DNA from: DRPG01 sp964655065
Lineage (GTDB): Bacteria; Myxococcota_A; UBA796; GCA-2862545
Reading direction: 5' to 3'
DNA length: 64,000 nt
Assembly: GCA_964655065.1 (NCBI GenBank)
Contig: CAZZLC010000014.1
Location: 78,048-142,047 of the forward strand
The notes beneath the pieces were generated by a model, which did no database searches, was not told where the DNA came from, and saw nothing but the letters and a program-made list of their open reading frames with translations. Below are positions 17,501 through 25,649 of this stretch, piece by piece. Both the position numbers and the translations under genes were made by a program. The number at the start of each line of letters is the position of its first letter. The stretch's first letter is position 1.

Positions 17501-19429
17501 TCAACCCACGTTCTGACGAAGCCACAGCGTCTCGATCGTCTTGACCGAGTCGGCCTCGAACGCGCTCTTGTCGCTGCGGATGTGCACGAGCTTGGGATCG
17601 CGGAGCTTGAGCTCCTGGGTCGTCGAATCCTTGACGATGCCCTCGAACCTCACGGTCACGACGATGTGGGGTCGCAGCTCCATGCCGGGACGAACGCCGG
17701 ACATGCTCTGCCGCTCCACGCGCTGGCCGGTGATGAGTCCCTCGCGCATGATCTCGGCCTGGAGTTGGCGGTCGCGCTGCACGTCGACCCCCGCCACGTC
17801 GCCGACGTCGATGTAGCCGCCGTCGGCAGAGCGGGCGCCGATCACGTAGGAGCCGAACACCCCGGCCGTCTTCTTCTCGGTCACCGCGAACACCGCGGCG
17901 AGGAGAACCAGGTCGAGGGTGATGGCGGGCTTGCGCTTGAGCCAGGTGGGGTCGCGCTGGGCGAGTCGATACCCGCCCTGCGGGTCCTTGGTGATGATGC
18001 CCTCGTAGCCCTGGCTGCGGAAGTGGCCGTACAGCCGGCTCACGTCGTCCTTGCCCTGCGCGTACTGGCCCTCGGCGAGCTGCACCGGCACGAGCAGCGG
18101 GAAGTGCTGCATGGGTCCGAGCAGGGTCTGCAGCCACTGACGCCGCTGGGTCCACGGCTGTCCGGTGAGGTCCTGGCCCTCGACGTACAGGAGGTCGAAG
18201 GCGGCGAACTTGATCTGCAGGGGCTTGCCCTCGCCCTGGAGCACTGCGTACAGCTCGTAGACCGTGGCGGGCCTCGCCCCGTGGGGTCCGGCGACCACGC
18301 CGTACAGTTCCCCGTCGACGATGGCGGTGCGCGCGGGAATGGCGCGGATGGAGGCGCCGAGCCCGGGCACGAGCTCGAGCCAGTCGCGGCGCGTCCGCGT
18401 GTAGGCGCCGCACAGCACGGAGCCCCGGGCGTCCGTCGACTTGTGGAGGACGAAGCGGATGCCGTCGTACTTGCGCTCGACCCACACGGGGAACTGCTTG
18501 ACCTCGTCGGAGGATCCAGTCGCGAGCGCCGGTCGCACCGGCACGAGCGGCTGGAGCTGGATGGCCTGCAGCCCCTGCGCGCCCTCGCGGGACAGCCGAT
18601 CCACGACGTGGAACGCGTCGGTGAGCGCCATCGCGTGCGCCACCGCCTCGGGAGGGGCCCCGAAGTGCTCGGCCAGCGACCGGGCGAGGAGCGGCCCCTG
18701 GTAGTCGAAGCCGAACCCCGCCTTCTTGAGCACCAGCTTGGCGAGGAAGTAGGCCTCGACCTTGCCGGTGCGGGCGAGCACCGAGCGCAGCAGCGCGAAC
18801 TTCAGGGTGCGCCCGACGCCGGGCATCGCGAGCGCGCGAAGGGTCTCGAGCACCTCTGCCGCGGTCAGGGTCCTGGGACCGATGGGGTCGGGACGCGCCT
18901 CGGCGAAGAGCACCGCGACGTCGCCCACCACGGTGAGCCGGTCGAGCAGCTGGCGCTTGGTGGCGAGCTGCAGGGACAGGAGCAGCGAGATCAGGGAGTC
19001 GCGCTTGAGGGTGGCCGGCTTGCCCCGAAAGGGGTCGCCCAGGATGCAGGAAAGCTTCTGGACGAGATCGAGCCCGACGTCCTTCGAGAGGAATTCGCCG
19101 AGAAGCGCCTCCCGCTCGGCCGCGCGAGGGGGTGGGGGCACCGCGAGCCCGAAGGTCGCGGACGCCTTCTCGGGAGACATGCCGGACAGCGGCAGGAACA
19201 GCCCCTTGCAGAGGCTGTGGAAGGGGATGGACGCCAGCTGGTCCATCGTGGCTCCCGGATCTTCGGCCACCAGCTGCTTCGTCACGAAGGCGAGGTGCAG
19301 GGGTAGTCCGAGCCCACGCTCGAGGAACTCGTCGCCGAGAGCCTTCCGGCCGAGCCCCGTGGTGTAGTCCCGCAGGCGGTCGTCCTCGGCGAGCCAGGCT
19401 CGGAGGTCGTCGATCTCGACGAAGTGCAT
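17501..19429 (-). CDS. ATP-dependent DNA ligase
   Basis: A 642-residue nucleotidyltransferase that would seal nicks in double-stranded DNA by adenylation. Motif I is ERKYDG, with nucleophile Lys320; the following Arg is in YDGIR. Later motifs are IVDGELYG (III), KFAAFDLLYV (IIIa), YEGIITKD (IV) and WLKRKPA (V). An OB-fold domain follows (~500-600). Residues 1-~300 form an N-terminal DNA-binding-like helical domain, so the layout resembles archaeal/LIG1-type ligases rather than short LigD-type enzymes. Bacteria normally replicate with an NAD-dependent LigA, so this is an accessory ligase. Its ATG overlaps the stop of the RecA-fold ATPase gene (TGATG), implying coupled synthesis. Confidence 0.9.
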   Translation of the reverse strand: MHFVEIDDLRAWLAEDDRLRDYTTGLGRKALGDEFLERGLGLPLHLAFVTKQLVAEDPGATMDQLASIPFHSLCKGLFLPLSGMSPEKASATFGLAVPPPPRAAEREALLGEFLSKDVGLDLVQKLSCILGDPFRGKPATLKRDSLISLLLSLQLATKRQLLDRLTVVGDVAVLFAEARPDPIGPRTLTAAEVLETLRALAMPGVGRTLKFALLRSVLARTGKVEAYFLAKLVLKKAGFGFDYQGPLLARSLAEHFGAPPEAVAHAMALTDAFHVVDRLSREGAQGLQAIQLQPLVPVRPALATGSSDEVKQFPVWVERKYDGIRFVLHKSTDARGSVLCGAYTRTRRDWLELVPGLGASIRAIPARTAIVDGELYGVVAGPHGARPATVYELYAVLQGEGKPLQIKFAAFDLLYVEGQDLTGQPWTQRRQWLQTLLGPMQHFPLLVPVQLAEGQYAQGKDDVSRLYGHFRSQGYEGIITKDPQGGYRLAQRDPTWLKRKPAITLDLVLLAAVFAVTEKKTAGVFGSYVIGARSADGGYIDVGDVAGVDVQRDRQLQAEIMREGLITGQRVERQSMSGVRPGMELRPHIVVTVRFEGIVKDSTTQELKLRDPKLVHIRSDKSAFEADSVKTIETLWLRQNVG

Positions 19430-20616
19430 CAGGCCGGCTCGGGCAGCGCGTAGTCCGCGGGATGCGACTCGTGCACCGCGAGCGCGCCGGTGTCGGTGGC
19501 TTGGTCGACCCGCACCGCGTGGGGGAACGTCGGGGTGGTCACCGACTTCACCACCCGGATCACGTCGATCTTGTCACGGTAGGCTCCGCCCCACTGCGCG
19601 GCCATCTCCTTGCTCGTCAGCGAGAGCTGCTCGATGAGGAACACGGCGTCGGCGGTGTGCATGAGCGCCTCGCCGCCCACCGGCAGCCCGGTGTCCTTGA
19701 TCTGCCCGATGCACAGGCAGGTGATTCCCTTCTCGTGATTGTAGGTCTTCAGGGCGGAGAGGTTGTCCGCGGTGCGGTGCTTGGTCGGGTCGAGCATGTT
19801 CAGCGAGTCGATGACCACGAAGTCGATCTCGGCCTTCTCGACGAGGTAGCGGTACCGCGCGATGAAGTCGTCCCAGGTCTGACCCTTGTGGTACTGCGAC
19901 TCGAGCACGTACACGTTCTCGAGCACCTGGGTACGGAACGTGGCCTCGTCGAGAGAGGTGATCGCCTGGCCGATCTTCACGAGCCGCGAGCACAGGTCGT
20001 CCCGACCGCTGCCCGACTCGTTGTGGAAGCCCTCCTCCGCCACCACGAACGCGACCTTCAGCCCGGCGTGGGCGGCCTTGACCAGCGCGGCGAGTGCGGT
20101 GCGGGTCTTGCCCTTGCCGGGAGGCCCCACGAACGCCATCGTGCAGCCCTTGGGGATGCCGCCGAGCGCGTGCTGCCCGTCGGGCGCGAGGCAAAGCTGA
20201 TCGAGCACGGAGCCGGTGGGGAGGGGCTCCTGCTCGCGCACGAGCTCGTCGAACGTAGCGGGCCGGATGATGTCGGAGTCGAGCCCCTGGTCCTGGTCGG
20301 CGACCGCGTTGCCCATCGCGAACGGCATGGCCGCAGGGTCGACCATGGGGGCTGCGGCCCCGCCACCCATCATCATCTGCATCATCTGCATCATCTGCAT
20401 CATGGGATTGCCGCCCATCCCCATGCCCGGCACCTGACCGGGCATCTGGGGCATTCCTGGCATCTGCGGCATCCCTGGCATCGCCCCGGGCATGGGGGGC
20501 ATGCCCGGCATCTGCGGCATGCCCGGCATCTGCGGCATGCCCGGCATCTGCGGCATCCCGGGCATGGGGGGCATGCCTGGGTTCGGTCCGCTTCCCTTCT
20601 CGTCGTCGCCCGCCAT
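19429..20616 (-). CDS. RecA/RadA-fold ATPase with Met/Pro/Gln-repeat N-terminus
   Basis: A 395-residue protein in two parts. Residues ~13-90 are low complexity: about nine PGMPQM-type units, then PMMQMMQMMQMMM. Residues ~120-395 are a RecA-fold ATPase with Walker A GPPGKGKT (164-171), acidic residues in VVAEEG (191-196) and Walker B IDFVVIDS (264-271). CIGQIKDTG also recalls the RadA/DnaB/KaiC group. No zinc finger and no Lon-like domain are present, so it is not standard RadA. The gene is coupled by TGATG to an ATP-dependent DNA ligase. A role in DNA end or strand handling is inferred from that pairing only. Confidence 0.8.
   Translation of the reverse strand: MAGDDEKGSGPNPGMPPMPGMPQMPGMPQMPGMPQMPGMPPMPGAMPGMPQMPGMPQMPGQVPGMGMGGNPMMQMMQMMQMMMGGGAAAPMVDPAAMPFAMGNAVADQDQGLDSDIIRPATFDELVREQEPLPTGSVLDQLCLAPDGQHALGGIPKGCTMAFVGPPGKGKTRTALAALVKAAHAGLKVAFVVAEEGFHNESGSGRDDLCSRLVKIGQAITSLDEATFRTQVLENVYVLESQYHKGQTWDDFIARYRYLVEKAEIDFVVIDSLNMLDPTKHRTADNLSALKTYNHEKGITCLCIGQIKDTGLPVGGEALMHTADAVFLIEQLSLTSKEMAAQWGGAYRDKIDVIRVVKSVTTPTFPHAVRVDQATDTGALAVHESHPADYALPEPA
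20369..20582 (-). repeat. In-frame tandem repeats coding PGMPQM and MMQ units
   Basis: Near-identical 18-base units (core GGCATGCCGCAGATGCCG in sense orientation) at about 20437-20582, followed by 9-base MMQ units at 20369-20404. The 18-base units differ little from each other, so recent expansion or contraction by slippage is likely and the copy number may vary between strains. Confidence 0.85.
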
Positions 20617-20682
20617 GCTGACTCCCGTGGCCGCGTGAGGTGCCTGGTGACTCCCTTACATCGAGCCCCGGGACCGGTCGAA

Positions 20683-21726
20683 TCAGGCGCGGCCGGTCGC
20701 GCGCAGGAGCTCGGCGTTGAGAAGCGCCGCGCCGGCGGCACCCCGGAGCGTGTTGTGGGCCAGCGCATAGAGCTTGAGTCCCATCACGGGGCACTCCTCG
20801 ACCCGACCGAAGGTCGCGGCCATGCCTGCTCCGTTGTCGCGGTCGAGTCGCGGCTGCGGCCGGTCGCGGAAGGGGCGGTGGACGAGCACGGGATGGGGCG
20901 CCGAGGGCAGCTCGAGTCCGGGATCGAAGGCCTCCAGCACCGCGGTGGCGTCGTCCGGAGTGCACGGAGTGCCGGTGCGGACGTGCATCGCGACGAGGTG
21001 ACCATCGGAGATGGGCACCCGCACGCAGCGTGCGGAAACGGCAAAGCCGGCCGGCGTGACCGTCCCCTGGTCGAGCATCCCGAGGATGCGCTGGGGCTCC
21101 TGGGTCAGCTTCTCTTCCTCGTTGCCGGGGTGGGGATGCACGTTGTCGGCCATGTCGAAGGCGGACTCGCCGGGGTAGCCTGCACCGGAGACCGCCTGGT
21201 AGCTCGCCACGGTCACCGCCTCGACGCCGAACGCGCGGTGGAGCGGTGCGAGCGTCATGACCACCGGCATCGCCGTGCAGTTGGGGTTGGTGACGAGCGC
21301 CCCCTGCCAGGGCTGGCTGTCGAGGAGCGCGAGGTGGTCGGCGTTCACCTCGGGGATGACGAGAGGCACGCGCGGGTCCATCCGGTAGGCGCTCGCGTTG
21401 CTCACCACGGAGAAGCCGGCCTCGGCGAAGGCGAGCTCCTGTTCCCGCGCCGGCGCGGTGTCGAGGGCGGACAGCGCGATGCACGGACGGCCCGTCGCCG
21501 CCAGCACGGTCGCGGGGTCGCTCGAGAGCACCGGCATCGCGCCGAGGCCCGCCCAGGGCTCACCCGGGAGGCGCCACTGGCACGCCTCACCGTAGGGCTT
21601 GCCTGCGCTGCGCTCCGATGCGGTCAGTGCGGCGACCTCGAACCAGGGGTGCTCGGCGAGCAAGCTCACCAGGCGCTGTCCGACCATGCCGGTCGCGCCC
21701 AGCACGACCACTCCCTGACGCTCCAA
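20683..21726 (-). CDS. asd: Aspartate-semialdehyde dehydrogenase, archaeal/fungal-type subfamily
   Basis: A 347-residue enzyme that reduces aspartyl phosphate with NADPH to aspartate semialdehyde, the branch point to lysine, methionine and threonine. The nucleotide loop is GATGMVGQ (10-17). The catalytic Cys150 sits in TNPNCTAM, and SYQAVSGAGYPG is conserved. The overall length and the NPNC motif suggest the archaeal-type branch rather than the E. coli type. I chose TTG at 21726 because AAGGAGG lies five bases upstream; GTG at 21744 is an alternative. The gene precedes the ATPase-ligase genes on the same strand, 66 bases away. Confidence 0.88.
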   Translation of the reverse strand: MERQGVVVLGATGMVGQRLVSLLAEHPWFEVAALTASERSAGKPYGEACQWRLPGEPWAGLGAMPVLSSDPATVLAATGRPCIALSALDTAPAREQELAFAEAGFSVVSNASAYRMDPRVPLVIPEVNADHLALLDSQPWQGALVTNPNCTAMPVVMTLAPLHRAFGVEAVTVASYQAVSGAGYPGESAFDMADNVHPHPGNEEEKLTQEPQRILGMLDQGTVTPAGFAVSARCVRVPISDGHLVAMHVRTGTPCTPDDATAVLEAFDPGLELPSAPHPVLVHRPFRDRPQPRLDRDNGAGMAATFGRVEECPVMGLKLYALAHNTLRGAAGAALLNAELLRATGRA

Positions 21727-21796
21727 CCCGGCCTCCTTCGCCACCTTGGCACCTCGTCCATACGTAGCCGGGGCACAACGGCGAACTGGAGGACAG

Positions 21797-22432
21797 ATGG
21801 CCATCCGACTCGGCGACACCGCACCCGACTTCACGGTGGATACCACCGAAGGCCCGGTCTCGTTCCACGAGTGGCTCGGCGATTCCTGGGGGGTGTTGTT
21901 CAGCCACCCGAAGGACTTCACCCCGGTCTGCACCACCGAGCTCGGCCGCGCGTCGGCGCTCCAGCCCGAGTTCGACAAGCGCAACACCAAGGTCATCGGC
22001 CTGTCGGTCGACCCGGTCTCGGACCACCACGCGTGGGCGAAGGACATCGAGGAGACGCAGGGCACGGCCCTGAACTTCCCGCTCATCGGCGACCCGGACC
22101 GCAAGGTGGCCGACCTCTACGACATGATCCACCCGAACGCCGACAACACGCTGACCGTGCGGTCGGTGTTCGTCATCGGGCCCGACAAGAAGGTGAAGCT
22201 CACGCTGACCTACCCGGCGAGCACGGGGCGGAACTTCGACGAGCTGCTACGCGTGATCGATTCCCTGCAGCTCACCGCCGAGAAGCAGCTCGCGACGCCC
22301 GCCGACTGGAAGGCTGGCGACGACGTCATCATCGCTCCGTCGGTCTCGGACGAAGTGGCGCGCGCCCGCTTCGGGGACTTCGTCGCGCACAAGCCATACC
22401 TGCGCACGATTCCGGCCTCGAAGGCGGACTGA
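21797..22432 (+). CDS. 1-Cys peroxiredoxin (Prx6 type)
   Basis: A 211-residue thiol peroxidase that reduces hydrogen peroxide and alkyl or lipid peroxides. The active site is FTPVCTTE with peroxidatic Cys45, and the later Arg is in the NTLTVRSVFVIGPDKK region. The Prx6-type C-terminal extension is present (ATPADWKAGDDVIIAPSVSDE). No resolving Cys is seen, which fits 1-Cys chemistry. ATG at 21797 has TGGAGGA upstream. It is divergent from asd, with 70 bases between the starts, and convergent with argS with no gap. Confidence 0.93.
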   Translation: MAIRLGDTAPDFTVDTTEGPVSFHEWLGDSWGVLFSHPKDFTPVCTTELGRASALQPEFDKRNTKVIGLSVDPVSDHHAWAKDIEETQGTALNFPLIGDPDRKVADLYDMIHPNADNTLTVRSVFVIGPDKKVKLTLTYPASTGRNFDELLRVIDSLQLTAEKQLATPADWKAGDDVIIAPSVSDEVARARFGDFVAHKPYLRTIPASKAD

Positions 22433-24133
22433 TCACATCGCATCGGCGGGGGTGATGCCCAGCAGGCCGAAGCCCTGCGTCATCACCTCGTCGGCGATGC
22501 GCAACAGCGCCAGCCGCGCGCGTCGCAGCTCGGGCTCGGCGTCGAGCACGCGGTGGGCGTTGTAGAACTGACTGAAGGCGCGAGCAGCGTCGTACGCCCA
22601 CCCAGCGACGATGGACGGGTCGGAGGCGCGTACCGCGCGCTCGCTCGCCGTGGGCAGAGAGAGCAGGTGGTTGAGGAGCGCCCGCTCCTTCTCCGCCCCG
22701 AACTCCGTCGTCCCGAAGCCCCCCTCGGCGAGGTCGAGGGTCTCCCCCGAGTCCCGCAAGATCTTGCGGATGCGCGCCACCTGGTAGAGCAGATAGGCCC
22801 CGGTGTCGCCCTCGGGGTTGGTCCAGTCGTCGATCGAGAACACGACGCGCTTGTTGGTGCCCACCTTGAGCATGCCGTACTTGAGCGAGGCCACCGCGAT
22901 GCGCCGCAGGGTCTCTTCGTCGGCCGACGCCTGCATGCGCGGAGCGATGGCGGCGACGACCTCCTGGCGGAGCTGGTGCAGCGGGATCGCCGTGCCCTTG
23001 CGGCTCGACATCTTGCCCTCGGGCAGCACGACGAGCTCGTAGGCGACGTGCTCGCAGTCCTTCGCGCGGTCGTAGCCCATGCGCTGCAGCGTGAGGAACA
23101 GCTGCTGGAAGTGAAACTTCTGCTCGCTGCCCACGACGTACAGCGACTGCTCGATGTCGTGGTCCTCGAACTTGCGCTTCGCGAGGGCCAGGTCCCAGGT
23201 CAGGTACAGGCTCGTGCCGTCGCTCTTGCGAACCAGCGCGGGCACGTCGAGATCGGGCTCGAGGTTGCAGACCACGGCCCCGTCGGAGATCTCGAACACC
23301 CCGCGAGCGAGAAAATCGTCGACGATGGCCGCGGCCTCCTCCTCGACCTGGCTCTCGTAGAAGTCGATGTCGAAGGCGACGTCGAGCCACCGGTAGGTGT
23401 CGGCGAACTCGTCGAGGCACCACTGCCGGGTCTCCTGGTACCGCGCCCACACCACAGGCTCCTGGGTCTCCATGCCGTGGAGCAGCCCGCGCACCGCGGT
23501 GAGGTTCTCCTGCCGCTCGTCCTCGGCGACCACGCTCGGGTCCAGCGCCTGGTTCGCCGCGACGTAGGCTCGCCCGAGGAACGTGGTCCGGTCCTCGTCG
23601 GGGGCCTCGAGCTCGGGGTGGGTCTCGAGCCACCACAGGCACTTCGCGACGTCGATACCAAAGTCGCCGTAGTAGTTCGCCGCGATCACCTCGTTGCCCA
23701 CGGCGCGATGGAGCCGCACCAGGCTGTCGCCGATGGCCACGTTGCGCAGGTGTCCGACGTGGAACGCCTTGTGCGTGTTGGGCTGGCTGAACTCGATCAT
23801 GACGCGACGCGGGGTGTGGGCATCGAAAGCCCCCAGCCGTCCGTCGCTCACCAGCTTCGCGACGGCGTCCAGCAGCGCGGCTGCGTCAGCCCGGAAGTTC
23901 AGGTAGGGACCCGCCGCCTCGACCGACGCGATCAGCCCTCGGGGCTCGATCTCGGTCGCGAGCCGGGCCGCGATGGCGGGTGGCGCCATCCGCTCGATCT
24001 TCGCGAGTCCGAAGCACCCGAACGCGAGGTCGCCCATGGCCGCGTCGGGGGGAGCAGAGAGGAACCGCTCGATCTCGGAGCGGTCGAGCTCGATCACGGC
24101 CGAGAGAGCCTCGATGACGTCTTCGCGCAGCAA
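22433..24133 (-). CDS. argS: Arginyl-tRNA synthetase
   Basis: A 566-residue class I aminoacyl-tRNA synthetase that charges tRNA-Arg. It has an N-terminal Add1-like domain (~1-100), FSQPNTHKAFHVGHLRN containing the HIGH motif as HVGH (125-128), GKMSSRKGTAIPL for KMSKS (Lys374), and a C-terminal DALR anticodon-binding domain ending GFGLLGITPADAM. Length is normal. The start is TTG at 24133 with GGAGG four bases upstream. Its stop abuts the peroxiredoxin stop. Confidence 0.95.
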   Translation of the reverse strand: MLREDVIEALSAVIELDRSEIERFLSAPPDAAMGDLAFGCFGLAKIERMAPPAIAARLATEIEPRGLIASVEAAGPYLNFRADAAALLDAVAKLVSDGRLGAFDAHTPRRVMIEFSQPNTHKAFHVGHLRNVAIGDSLVRLHRAVGNEVIAANYYGDFGIDVAKCLWWLETHPELEAPDEDRTTFLGRAYVAANQALDPSVVAEDERQENLTAVRGLLHGMETQEPVVWARYQETRQWCLDEFADTYRWLDVAFDIDFYESQVEEEAAAIVDDFLARGVFEISDGAVVCNLEPDLDVPALVRKSDGTSLYLTWDLALAKRKFEDHDIEQSLYVVGSEQKFHFQQLFLTLQRMGYDRAKDCEHVAYELVVLPEGKMSSRKGTAIPLHQLRQEVVAAIAPRMQASADEETLRRIAVASLKYGMLKVGTNKRVVFSIDDWTNPEGDTGAYLLYQVARIRKILRDSGETLDLAEGGFGTTEFGAEKERALLNHLLSLPTASERAVRASDPSIVAGWAYDAARAFSQFYNAHRVLDAEPELRRARLALLRIADEVMTQGFGLLGITPADAM

Positions 24134-24198
24134 CGTGCCTCCGGCAGAATGCGCAGCGGCCTCGTCATAACGCCGTGGGGGCTACGCGCGCGGCGTCG

Positions 24199-24360
24199 TC
24201 AGATGTGGTTGGCGATGTCGGCCCACAACGCGGCGGTGTTGTTGCCCAGCGAGTAGAACGCGCCCATCGTCACCAGAATCACCAGTGAGCAGATGAGAGC
24301 ATACTCGATGGCGGATGCGCCGGACTCTTGCGAGCGGAACTCTCGAAAGAAGTGCTTCAC
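24199..24360 (-). CDS. Flp-type (class IVb) pilin
   Basis: A 53-residue prepilin of the tight-adherence (Tad/Flp) system. After a short charged leader (MKHFFREFRSQESGASAIEYAL) it has the Flp hallmark Ala-Ile-Glu-Tyr-Ala followed by a hydrophobic helix. The Glu five residues into the mature part is typical; prepilin peptidase would cut before it. GTG at 24360 has GGAG upstream. No Tad export genes are nearby, so the apparatus must be elsewhere. Confidence 0.8.
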   Translation of the reverse strand: MKHFFREFRSQESGASAIEYALICSLVILVTMGAFYSLGNNTAALWADIANHI

Positions 24361-24559
24361 CGTTTCTCCATTCGTACGATGAGTTGGCCCGCGCCTGAAC
24401 ACGAGATCCTTACAGCCGGACGGCAGTACCAGGGTTACCGCGAGAGGTACACGCCGGGCGGTCCGGCGGCGACTTATCGAATTGCGAGCGGATCTGCTCG
24501 TCCCATTTATCGGTCCACACGGCGCACCCCTTCGATCCCGATTGTACGGGGGCGCGGGG

Positions 24560-24576
24560 CGCGGGCTCAACCCGCG
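24560..24576. other. Small stem-loop downstream of the flagellar motor operon
   Basis: CGCGGG and CCCGCG pair perfectly around CTCAA. It lies 13 bases beyond the last flagellar stop (on the minus strand) and about 200 bases before the pilin start. No T-run follows, so it is only a possible terminator. The rest of the 24361-24588 gap holds no gene that I can support and presumably the pilin promoter. Confidence 0.3.
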
Positions 24577-24588
24577 AGGGGACCTACG

Positions 24589-25266
24589 TCAGGCAAACGT
24601 CTGAAAGGACGTGGACCGTCGCGTGGGTTTGGCCTTGCGGCGGCGCTCCCCGAGCACCTCGTGCACGAGGGCGCGGCCCGACCGTGGATCGGCGGGGAGG
24701 GGCGGGAGACCCGCTTCGCTCGGGGACGGCAGCGGGTCGTAGCGGTCGAAGTCTCGGGGGAGGTCGCCGCCGAGCGAGCGCGAAGGGGCGCTCGGGGGCG
24801 TGAGGGGCGCGACCTCCTCGACCGTCGAGTCGTCGTCCTCTCCGAGCAAGCCGAACTGGGGCTCGCCGAGGTCGGCCACGAGCTGCGGCGCACCGCCGCC
24901 CCCGGTGCCGATCACCAGCCGACGCCAGGTGCCTTGCCGGTCCCGGACCTCGACCACCGCTACGCCGGACTGACCGCCGAGCTCGGCTCGGCCGACCACC
25001 CGGAGCTCCGAGCTGCCGTCGCCGGACTGCTTCGCTTCGAGACGGCGCCGCGTCCACCAGAGGAGTCCGGCCCCGGCCGCCGCGAGCAGGAGCGGCCACC
25101 ACGAGAACGTGTCGACCACCGGCAGGGGCTCGGCGTCCGGCGGGGGCTGGACGGCGGGATCCCCGAGCAGCCGCTCTTCGAGGGTGGGGGTCGTCTCTGG
25201 CGGCGCCGGCGGCGGGTCCGCGGGTTCGGCGCGAGCGAGGGAGACCAGCAGTCCCCAGACGATCAC
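24589..25266 (-). CDS. fliO: Flagellar export protein FliO-like
   Basis: A 225-residue protein with an N-terminal signal-like segment, a Pro-rich stretch, one membrane helix (~55-70, WWPLLLAAAGAGLLWW) and a cytoplasmic domain with ELRVVGRAELGGQSGVAVVEV. This is the FliO pattern; FliO helps assemble the FliP ring of the export gate. The C-terminal ~90 residues are Pro/Ser-rich and not conserved. The GTG start overlaps the stop of fliN (GTGA). The call relies on topology plus position after fliN, because FliO is poorly conserved. Confidence 0.7.
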   Translation of the reverse strand: MIVWGLLVSLARAEPADPPPAPPETTPTLEERLLGDPAVQPPPDAEPLPVVDTFSWWPLLLAAAGAGLLWWTRRRLEAKQSGDGSSELRVVGRAELGGQSGVAVVEVRDRQGTWRRLVIGTGGGGAPQLVADLGEPQFGLLGEDDDSTVEEVAPLTPPSAPSRSLGGDLPRDFDRYDPLPSPSEAGLPPLPADPRSGRALVHEVLGERRRKAKPTRRSTSFQTFA

Positions 25267-25538
25267 CCGGCCTCCACCAGGACGTGCGAGCCAGCCTCGT
25301 TCTGGCCAACGAGCTCGGTGATTCGGACGCCTACCCGGTCATCTTCGATCACGACCTCGCCGCGACCGAACAGCCGTCCGCCGGCCACGATGTCGAGGGG
25401 CTGTCCGGCGAGGCAGTCGAGCTTGACGATGTCGTCCTGCCCGAGCTCCGCGAGCTCACCCACGGTGAGCTCCGTTCGGCCCAGCTCGACGACGAGCTCG
25501 ACCGGGATCTCGAAGAGGAACGTCGGATCACCGCTCAT
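25263..25538 (-). CDS. fliN: Flagellar motor switch protein FliN
   Basis: A 91-residue protein made essentially of one SpoA domain: IPVELVVELGRTELTVGELAELGQD, then LDCLAGQPLDIVAGGRLFGRGEVV. FliN forms the lower C-ring with FliM. The N-terminal extension seen in many FliN proteins is missing, so this is a minimal form. ATG at 25538 has AGGAGG upstream. A 111-base gap separates it from fliM; it overlaps fliO. Confidence 0.92.
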   Translation of the reverse strand: MSGDPTFLFEIPVELVVELGRTELTVGELAELGQDDIVKLDCLAGQPLDIVAGGRLFGRGEVVIEDDRVGVRITELVGQNEAGSHVLVEAG

Positions 25539-25649
25539 GGACTCAACCTCCTGGCCGGCCGCGTGCGACCCGAACCGCCCGGGTGAGGCGATCCCGCTCG
25601 CTTTCGCGTCCCTGTCGCAGCTATCGGCCCGATCGGCGGCTTCTTGAGA

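Noticed and set aside
16934..19306. A long plus-strand open frame opposite the DNA ligase and pentapeptide genes
   Set aside because: Same antisense effect. The ligase motifs I, III, IIIa, IV and V are all on the minus strand.
20369..20582. Regular short repeats that could suggest a CRISPR array
   Set aside because: Units are 9 and 18 bases, contiguous, without spacers, and keep the reading frame of the ATPase gene.
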